Positions 6,178-9,818 of a stretch of 9,818 nt of DNA are shown piece after piece. A model generated the notes under the pieces. It was not told where the DNA came from and did no database searches. It worked only from the letters and a program-made list of their open reading frames with translations. The position numbers were made by a program, and so were the translations under genes. The DNA is from Anderseniella sp964390445 (lineage in GTDB: Bacteria > Pseudomonadota > Alphaproteobacteria > Rhizobiales > Aestuariivirgaceae): the NCBI GenBank assembly GCA_964390445.1, contig CAYMJJ010000098.1:1-9818 (forward strand). Reading direction: 5' to 3'. Each line of letters begins with the position of its first letter. The first letter of the stretch is position 1.

Positions 6178-7023
6178 ATGAAGTTTGAAGGCACCAGCGA
6201 CTATATCGCCACCGAAGACCTGCGCGTGGCCGTCAACGCGGCGATCGTGCTGGAGCGCCCCCTGCTGATCAAGGGTGAGCCAGGTACCGGCAAGACCGTG
6301 CTGGCCCACGAGGTCGCTCGCGCACTTGGCACCAACCTGCTCGAATGGCACATCAAGTCCACCACCAAGGCGCAGCAGGGCCTGTACGAGTATGATGCTG
6401 TCTCGCGGCTGCGCGACAGCCAGCTTGGCGACGACCGCGTGCACGACATCGCCAACTACATCCGCCGCGGCAAGCTGTGGGAGGCGTTCACCGCGGACGA
6501 GCGCCCCGTGCTGCTGATCGACGAGATCGACAAGGCCGACATCGAGTTCCCCAACGACCTGCTGCAGGAACTCGACCGCATGGAGTTTCACGTCTACGAG
6601 ACCGGCGAAACCGTGAAGGCGGCAAGGCGCCCTGTCGTCATCATCACGTCGAACAACGAAAAGGAACTGCCGGACGCCTTCCTGCGCCGCTGTTTCTTCC
6701 ACTTCATCAAGTTCCCCGATGCCGGGACGATGCGCGACATCATCGAGGTCCACTTCCCCGGACTGAAGGGCAAGCTGGTCAGCGAGGCACTGAACATTTT
6801 CTATCAGGTTCGCGACGTGCCCGGCCTGAAGAAGAAGCCGTCCACCTCGGAATTGCTCGACTGGATCAAGCTGCTGCTCAACGAAGACGTGACACCGGAA
6901 ACATTGCGCCAGAAGGACCCAACCAAGGTGATCCCGCCACTGCACGGCGCGCTGCTGAAGAACGAGCAGGATGTCGCGCTGTTTGAACGCCTCGCCTTCA
7001 TGGCGCGGCGCGAAGGGCGTTGA
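6178..7023 (+). CDS. MoxR-family AAA+ ATPase
   Basis: A 281-residue AAA+ ATPase of the MoxR family, chaperone-like proteins that usually work with a von Willebrand factor A (VWA) partner to mature or activate enzyme complexes and cell-envelope functions. Walker A is GEPGTGKT (33-40), Walker B VLLIDE (111-116, Asp115, Glu116), sensor 1 TSNN (157-160), and a likely arginine-finger region FLRRC (168-172). A C-terminal lid domain follows (about 210-281) with KKKPSTSELLDW. Length and the start MKFEGT are typical of the subfamily found in Alphaproteobacteria. I chose the ATG at 6178 on family grounds; a GTG at 6169 is better spaced from GGAAAG (6158-6163) and would add three residues. An in-frame ATG at 6106 adds 24 unrelated residues and was rejected. 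The expected downstream VWA (CoxE-like) gene is not here; a lipoprotein operon follows after 126 bases. Confidence 0.9.
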   Translation: MKFEGTSDYIATEDLRVAVNAAIVLERPLLIKGEPGTGKTVLAHEVARALGTNLLEWHIKSTTKAQQGLYEYDAVSRLRDSQLGDDRVHDIANYIRRGKLWEAFTADERPVLLIDEIDKADIEFPNDLLQELDRMEFHVYETGETVKAARRPVVIITSNNEKELPDAFLRRCFFHFIKFPDAGTMRDIIEVHFPGLKGKLVSEALNIFYQVRDVPGLKKKPSTSELLDWIKLLLNEDVTPETLRQKDPTKVIPPLHGALLKNEQDVALFERLAFMARREGR

Positions 7024-7045
7024 CCCGGCCACCCCTGCTTTTTCG

Positions 7046-7060
7046 GTAACGTTTTGTTAA
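7046..7060 (+). promoter_or_regulatory. CtrA-box-like motif
   Basis: GTAA-CGTTTTG-TTAA has the spacing of the CtrA consensus TTAA-N7-TTAA, matching 7 of 8 specified bases. A second partial element, TTAACCA (7092-7098), matches the CtrA half-site. The stretch 7043-7100 is clearly A/T-richer than its surroundings. CtrA is the response regulator controlled by CckA. The lipoprotein/Slam operon starts downstream, with its ribosome binding site GAGG at 7138-7141. No sigma-70 promoter with good spacing was found in the 126-base gap. Motif match only, so moderate to low confidence. Confidence 0.35.
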
Positions 7061-7149
7061 CACTAATGAACGGTGAACGCTTAGAGGAATGTTAACCACG
7101 TTGCGCCAGTATGCCCTCAATTCACAGTTCGTGTTGCGAGGCAGTAACG

Positions 7150-8334
7150 ATGCGTACCAATTCCCTGGTTTTCCTTCTGGCTCTGGCCGGCACAGCCCTT
7201 TCCGGCTGCGCATCCGGCTTTGACACGGCCTTCACCCAGAGTTCCATTCCCGGCGGCGGCGGTGGAACCGACACCGGCGGCGATGGCATATCTGGTGACA
7301 CCAACGGCACTGGCGAGGGCAACGAGGTTACCCTTACATCAGGCGATACGACGATTGCCTACACGTCCGGCGCGCGCTCGATCAACGGTGCCGGCAGGGC
7401 TCAACTGATAGTGTCGGCCACGGGCGGTTCCGCCCAGGTCTCGGTCGACCCGGGCGTGGCGATGGGCTTCACCGGCACCACGACAATGGCTCGCTACCTG
7501 ACCCAGACCGGTGCAGACACGGCCCCGCCCGGCTTCCCCGCCTATCAGTTTCAGGACACCAACTACGTTGAATACCGCCGCATCACGGCAACCTCCGACA
7601 GCGAACTGCAGGTCTGGAATTTCACCGACGGCAACGGCGACAACAACTATGCTGCGCACTTCCGCGATGTGACAAGGGGGCAGGACGCATGGTTCTTCGG
7701 CGGTCGGGGCGGCACCGACAGCACGGAAACTGAAGCGCTTGCTGCAGGCAACACCAGCATCAACTACACCGGCTCCTATGCCGGCATCGCAACCGCAGAA
7801 GGCTGGGGCGATGCCTCGACCTACAGCTCGGGCGATGGCCAGTGGCGCATGAATGGCGAAGCCAACGTAACGGCGCACTTTGGCACAGCTACCTTCAACG
7901 GCACGCTGACACCGAATTACTGGGAAAAGTTTGAAGACAGCGAACTGGTCCAGGTCGACGTCGGACCGACCGGGCCAGGGGTAGTCGTCGCTGGTGTCGC
8001 AACTCCGCCCGCAATCGGCGACATCAAGGCATTCCACACCGCAACCATCGAGCTGAGCGGCAGCATCACCGGCAACCGCATCGCCGGCACCTCGAACATC
8101 GTCACCAACAATGCAACGGTGAACCATTCGGCCGCCGGCACAACGATTGACAACAACCGCTTCGTCAACGGCGAACGCGCCCTGCAGGCCGGCCTCTACG
8201 GCACCAACGCCGAGCAGGTCACCGGCGTGTTCGGCACCTACGGCGTGCTGCCGACACCGACAGGCGGCGACACCGGCATCAACGACGACGGCCGCGCCAC
8301 CATCGACATCCAGGGCGTGTTCCACGGCCAGTAA
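7150..8334 (+). CDS. TbpB-like surface lipoprotein, probable Slam substrate
   Basis: A 394-residue lipoprotein. The signal peptide has a lipobox L-S-G-C with lipidated Cys20; residues +2/+3 are Ala-Ser, so there is no Asp to retain it in the inner membrane. A disordered Gly/Thr/Asp-rich tether follows (about 34-58), then a beta-rich domain. The C-terminal half carries the strand pattern of the transferrin-binding protein B beta-barrel: INYTGSYAGIA (204-214), GEANVTAHFGTATFNGTL (236-253), HTATIELSGSITGNRIAGTS (296-315), and the closing TGVFGTYG and DIQGVFHGQ. Such lipoproteins are anchored on the outside of the cell and may bind iron proteins, hemoglobin or other ligands; ligand unknown. I chose the ATG at 7150 over an in-frame ATG at 7111 because it gives a proper signal peptide and has GAGG 8 bases upstream. 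It lies 11 bases before the Slam gene, in one operon. No cysteines apart from Cys20. Confidence 0.82.
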   Translation: MRTNSLVFLLALAGTALSGCASGFDTAFTQSSIPGGGGGTDTGGDGISGDTNGTGEGNEVTLTSGDTTIAYTSGARSINGAGRAQLIVSATGGSAQVSVDPGVAMGFTGTTTMARYLTQTGADTAPPGFPAYQFQDTNYVEYRRITATSDSELQVWNFTDGNGDNNYAAHFRDVTRGQDAWFFGGRGGTDSTETEALAAGNTSINYTGSYAGIATAEGWGDASTYSSGDGQWRMNGEANVTAHFGTATFNGTLTPNYWEKFEDSELVQVDVGPTGPGVVVAGVATPPAIGDIKAFHTATIELSGSITGNRIAGTSNIVTNNATVNHSAAGTTIDNNRFVNGERALQAGLYGTNAEQVTGVFGTYGVLPTPTGGDTGINDDGRATIDIQGVFHGQ

Positions 8335-8335
8335 A

Positions 8336-8340
8336 AAGGA
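8336..8340 (+). promoter_or_regulatory. Ribosome binding site of the Slam gene
   Basis: AAGGA lies in the 11-base gap between the lipoprotein stop and the Slam ATG, with 5 bases to the start codon. It supports the start at 8346 and co-translation with the lipoprotein. Confidence 0.6.
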
Positions 8341-8345
8341 CGCAG

Positions 8346-9818
8346 ATGTCGACCACGGCATTGTCAATTCGCAGCCCTGCAAAGCGCGCCACCCGGCGCG
8401 CTTTTCGCGTCACTTCCGCAGCGCTTGTGCTTGCCGCAGCCAGCCCTGCCACCCATGCCGCCTCACCTGGCCAGGCACCGCAAGCAGCTCAGGGCGTAAC
8501 GACGGCTTCAGCCGCCGCCCGGCTCCAGGTACCACCCGCCACCCGCACCGAGTTCGCAGGCCTTCCCGCCGGCAAGCGGCTGAAAATTCTCGTGGCGCTG
8601 ATCCGCGACAACCAGCCTGACGCCGCCGAGCAATTGCTCCGCGCTGCCCCCTTTGATGGCGAGTTTGGCCGCAACCGCAACCTGTTCATCACCGGCATGA
8701 TCGAGCGCGCCCGGGGCAACCTGGCCCACGCCGCCGAGATCTACCGGACAGTGCTGGCCAACGACCCGAACCTCACCATGGTGCGGCTCGAACTGGCCGC
8801 CACCCTGCACGCGCTTGACCAGACCGACGGTGCCAGGCACCACCTGGAACTGCTCAAGGGTGCCGCACCGACGCCTGAGCTTGCGCGCAATTTCGGCGAC
8901 TATCTCGCCGCCATCGACGCCAACCGGCCGTGGTCGTTCAACGCCTGGCTGTCGCTGGCCCCCAGCACCAACTTCAACAATGGCACCGCTCTCGAGTATC
9001 ACACGCTGTTCGGCCTGACCGGCACCATCGGCGAACTGTCGCGCAAGAAATCGGGCATTGGCATCAAGGGTGGCGCAAATGCCGCCTACGTGTTCGAGCT
9101 TGGCAACAAGCTGCAGGCCATCGTCGCCACCGGCACCTATGTCGAGCAGTACGAAGGCGACCTGTTCGACCGCACGGCACTCAACCAGAACGTCGAGTTG
9201 CGCCGCAACCATGCGCGCGGCTCAGTCGGCATCGGCCTGTCAGCCTCCCAATCGTTCTACATGACCAACGGCACCGGCGGCCGCCCCTACACCAACGAGA
9301 GCGCCTGGTCGTTCGGCCCACAGATCACCATCCGCCACCTGCTGACCAACGCCCTCAACCTGGAAACACGCCTGTCGCACCGCTGGAACGTATTCAACGT
9401 GGCGAGTTTCTCGGACGGCACCTCCACCAGCCTGACCAACCGGCTGGCGCTGACCATGTCCACGTCGCAGGTGCTCTATGCCATGGCCGGCGCAGACCGC
9501 ACCAAGACCGGTTACGACCACACCTCCACCTGGGCCGGCTGGGGCGGCCTGGGCATCTACCAGGAAGTGCCGTTCGGCGTGACCGTCTATGGCGAGGCAA
9601 AGCTGCGCTACTCGGTCAGCGACGGCGAGTATCCGTTCCTGTTTGCGCCACGCGAAAACATCCGGCTGGACGGCCGCGTGGTGCTGACCAAGCGCGACTT
9701 CTCATTCTATGGCCTCGCCCCGCAGCTTGAATACACCTACACGAAAAACTGGTCGAACGACGACCTCAGCGAATTCGACAGCCACGGCCTCGCCGTCACC
9801 GTGACAAGGGCCTTTTGA
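8346..9818 (+). CDS. Slam-family outer-membrane protein (surface lipoprotein assembly modifier)
   Basis: A 490-residue protein with the two-part Slam architecture. A long signal peptide (1-38; basic RRAFR, hydrophobic core, cleavage at THA-AS) is followed by a helical periplasmic region (about 75-195) with tetratricopeptide-like repeats (for example FITGMIERARGNLAHAAEIY and MVRLELAATLHALDQTDGAR). A C-terminal beta-barrel (about 197-490; DUF560 type) begins WSFNAWLSLAPSTNFNNGT and ends in VTVTRAF, with the terminal Phe typical of BAM-assembled barrels. Slam proteins move specific lipoproteins to the cell surface, and their genes usually sit beside the gene of their substrate, as here. Length is close to neisserial Slam proteins. 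The gene is complete: its TGA is the last codon of the window. The start at 8346 has a ribosome binding site and directly precedes the signal peptide. Confident in family; the substrate assignment is inferred from adjacency. Confidence 0.87.
   Translation: MSTTALSIRSPAKRATRRAFRVTSAALVLAAASPATHAASPGQAPQAAQGVTTASAAARLQVPPATRTEFAGLPAGKRLKILVALIRDNQPDAAEQLLRAAPFDGEFGRNRNLFITGMIERARGNLAHAAEIYRTVLANDPNLTMVRLELAATLHALDQTDGARHHLELLKGAAPTPELARNFGDYLAAIDANRPWSFNAWLSLAPSTNFNNGTALEYHTLFGLTGTIGELSRKKSGIGIKGGANAAYVFELGNKLQAIVATGTYVEQYEGDLFDRTALNQNVELRRNHARGSVGIGLSASQSFYMTNGTGGRPYTNESAWSFGPQITIRHLLTNALNLETRLSHRWNVFNVASFSDGTSTSLTNRLALTMSTSQVLYAMAGADRTKTGYDHTSTWAGWGGLGIYQEVPFGVTVYGEAKLRYSVSDGEYPFLFAPRENIRLDGRVVLTKRDFSFYGLAPQLEYTYTKNWSNDDLSEFDSHGLAVTVTRAF

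Noticed and set aside
5830..7032. A 400-codon open frame on the minus strand opposite moxR
   Set aside because: It mirrors the moxR coding sequence and runs into dksA in another frame. It has no recognisable domain, and long antisense frames are expected in GC-rich DNA.
7247..7320. Glycine-codon repeats (GGC/GGT runs) as a possible phase-variable microsatellite
   Set aside because: The run is short and imperfect and encodes the expected flexible tether after the lipidated cysteine; no frame-switching tract is seen.
7339..8382. A 347-codon open frame on the minus strand opposite the lipoprotein gene
   Set aside because: The composition is Ala/Gly/Val-rich with no motif, while the plus strand has a clear lipobox protein with a ribosome binding site.
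8508..9212. A 234-codon minus-strand frame opposite the Slam gene
   Set aside because: It is a shadow of the Slam reading frame, with no domain or ribosome binding site.
1..9818. CRISPR array, tRNA, rRNA, insertion sequence or integrase
   Set aside because: No regular direct repeats, cloverleaf, transposase motif or terminal inverted repeats were recognised on either strand.

Overview
The window looks like a chromosomal stretch from an alphaproteobacterium. The left edge carries the first ~520 residues of the cell-cycle hybrid kinase CckA, a regulator restricted to Alphaproteobacteria. A FliO-like gene lies next to it, DksA is of the alphaproteobacterial one-cysteine type, and the MoxR ATPase begins in the way typical of that class. 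GC content is high, with strong G/C bias at third codon positions in the housekeeping genes. The order cannot be fixed from sequence alone.

Layout. (1) 1-1561, minus: cckA, running off the left edge. (2) 1562-1733: divergent promoter region. (3) 1734-2225, plus: FliO-like membrane protein, with an intrinsic-terminator-like hairpin overlapping its stop codon. (4) 2298-5471, plus: a tightly packed four-gene accessory cluster: a PhyH-type Fe(II)/2-oxoglutarate dioxygenase, a two-domain cupin, a GT34-like glycosyltransferase and a family 2-like glycosyltransferase. It has a plausible promoter of its own, and its first genes have lower GC at third codon positions than the flanking core genes. (5) 5472-5888, minus: dksA, abutting the last glycosyltransferase tail to tail; one TGATCA supplies both stop codons. 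(6) 5889-6177: divergent region with a dksA promoter candidate and a small inverted repeat. (7) 6178-7023, plus: MoxR-family AAA+ ATPase. (8) 7024-7149: intergenic region with a CtrA-box-like motif. (9) 7150-8334 and 8346-9818, plus: a two-gene operon of a TbpB-like surface lipoprotein and its probable exporter, a Slam-family outer-membrane protein. The window ends exactly at the Slam stop codon.

How the parts fit. The left and central core genes (cckA, the FliO-like gene, dksA, moxR) are regulatory or maintenance genes. Two accessory modules sit among them. The dioxygenase/bicupin/glycosyltransferase cluster probably modifies a surface glycan or another glycosylated product, but its substrate cannot be read from the sequence. 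In the lipoprotein/Slam pair, the Slam protein is expected to move the lipoprotein to the outer face of the outer membrane. The CtrA-like box upstream of that pair would, if real, connect it to the CckA-CtrA pathway whose kinase is encoded at the other end of the window. The strongest candidates for new biology are the four-gene cluster and the Slam pair.
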